DNA of 64,000 nt, taken from a virus. This document shows positions 63,903 through 64,000 of the stretch, one piece after another. A model generated the notes under the pieces. It was not told the origin of the DNA. It saw only the letters and a program-made list of their open reading frames with translations, and did no database searches. The DNA is taken from positions 90,690 through 154,689 of IMG/VR virus record IMGVR_UViG_3300032334_000315, one strand, 5' to 3'. Made by a program: the position numbers and the translations under genes. Each line of letters begins with the position of its first letter. The first letter of the stretch is position 1.

Positions 63903-64000
63903 TTGCATTCCCTTATATGCTTGCAGTCTTTACGGAAACCAAAACCAACACAGGTGCAGCTCCAGTGCGAACCATCACAGGTAACAGTGTATGACGAGCC
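63899..64000 (-). CDS. SWIM-like zinc-binding small protein (partial)
   Basis: C-terminal 33 residues of a gene entering from the right edge. CTCVGFGFRKDCKHI has the C-x-C...C-x-H spacing of a SWIM zinc finger, a motif seen in short phage proteins. Start is outside the window. Confidence 0.6.
   Translation of the reverse strand, partial: GSSYTVTCDGSHWSCTCVGFGFRKDCKHIRECK

Noticed and set aside
1-64000. Prophage or mobile-element signs (integrase, transposase, att repeats)
   Set aside because: None seen; gene content is that of a lytic T4-like phage and the accessory cassettes show no insertion-sequence ends.

Overview
The window is part of the genome of a T4-like myovirus. It holds the T4-type morphogenesis genes gp14, gp13, gp8, gp6, gp25, gp5, gp27-like, gp53, gp48, gp4, gp54/gp19-like and gp26, together with gp32, gp59, gp33, PhoH and ThyX. 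Boxes matching the T4 late promoter (TATAAATA) precede many late genes, and the late-transcription co-activator gp33 is encoded here. The host is probably an alphaproteobacterium. The phage carries a circularly permuted (two-piece) tmRNA with an alphaproteobacterial-style tag (ANDN...ALAA), and several accessory genes (TctC-type binding proteins, a DUF1289 motif) are common in that class. The host assignment is inference; the gene calls are read from the sequence.

Layout. 1-1045: neck genes gp14 (cut by the edge) and gp13, minus strand. 1.1-10.4 kb: an accessory island with three secreted TctC/Bug-type solute-binding proteins, four PP-loop ATPases (three of one family), two 2OG-Fe(II) oxygenases and a membrane di-iron hydroxylase. 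At its centre two [PP-loop + TctC] pairs stand back to back like a mirror image. 10.4-34.8 kb, minus strand: collagen-like and other tail fibre genes, a very large DUF4815-type structural protein, and baseplate wedge, hub and spike genes. The gp5 spike is split into separate OB-fold and beta-helix genes with no lysozyme domain. 34.9-41.8 kb, plus strand: gp4, tube and hub genes, gp26 with a slippery run leading into a gp51-like frame, a 769-residue protein with transglycosylase and M15 peptidase domains, and a 654-residue structural protein. 41.8-50.9 kb, minus strand: gp32, gp59, a nucleotidyltransferase, gp33, a cupin-DUF1289 protein, KdsA, small genes, tRNA-Gln, the tmRNA, a PD-(D/E)XK nuclease and PhoH. 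50.9-51.6 kb: two small membrane proteins on the plus strand.

51.6-56.9 kb holds the most striking system. It is a tightly coupled minus-strand operon: CsgF, CsgG, a secreted curlin-repeat protein, a FecR-domain protein, a second small curlin-like protein, and a CHASE2 class III adenylate cyclase with all catalytic residues. It starts at a T4-type late promoter that overlaps the thyX stop codon. This is a nearly complete type VIII (curli) secretion operon with its own candidate amyloid subunits and signalling proteins, inside a lytic phage genome and timed for late infection.

56.9-64 kb: ThyX, then a run of small, overlapping phage genes with a Bax-inhibitor-1-like membrane protein, a metallophosphoesterase under a perfect sigma70 consensus promoter, and a third 2OG-Fe(II) oxygenase. 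Many genes are coupled by ATGA, TGATG or TAATG overlaps, and several real genes are only 28-58 codons long.

Promoters come in two kinds: sigma70-like (TTGACA-N17-TATAAT type) and T4-late (TATAAATA). At gp32 and the tmRNA the two are superimposed. No integrase, CRISPR array or insertion sequence was seen.
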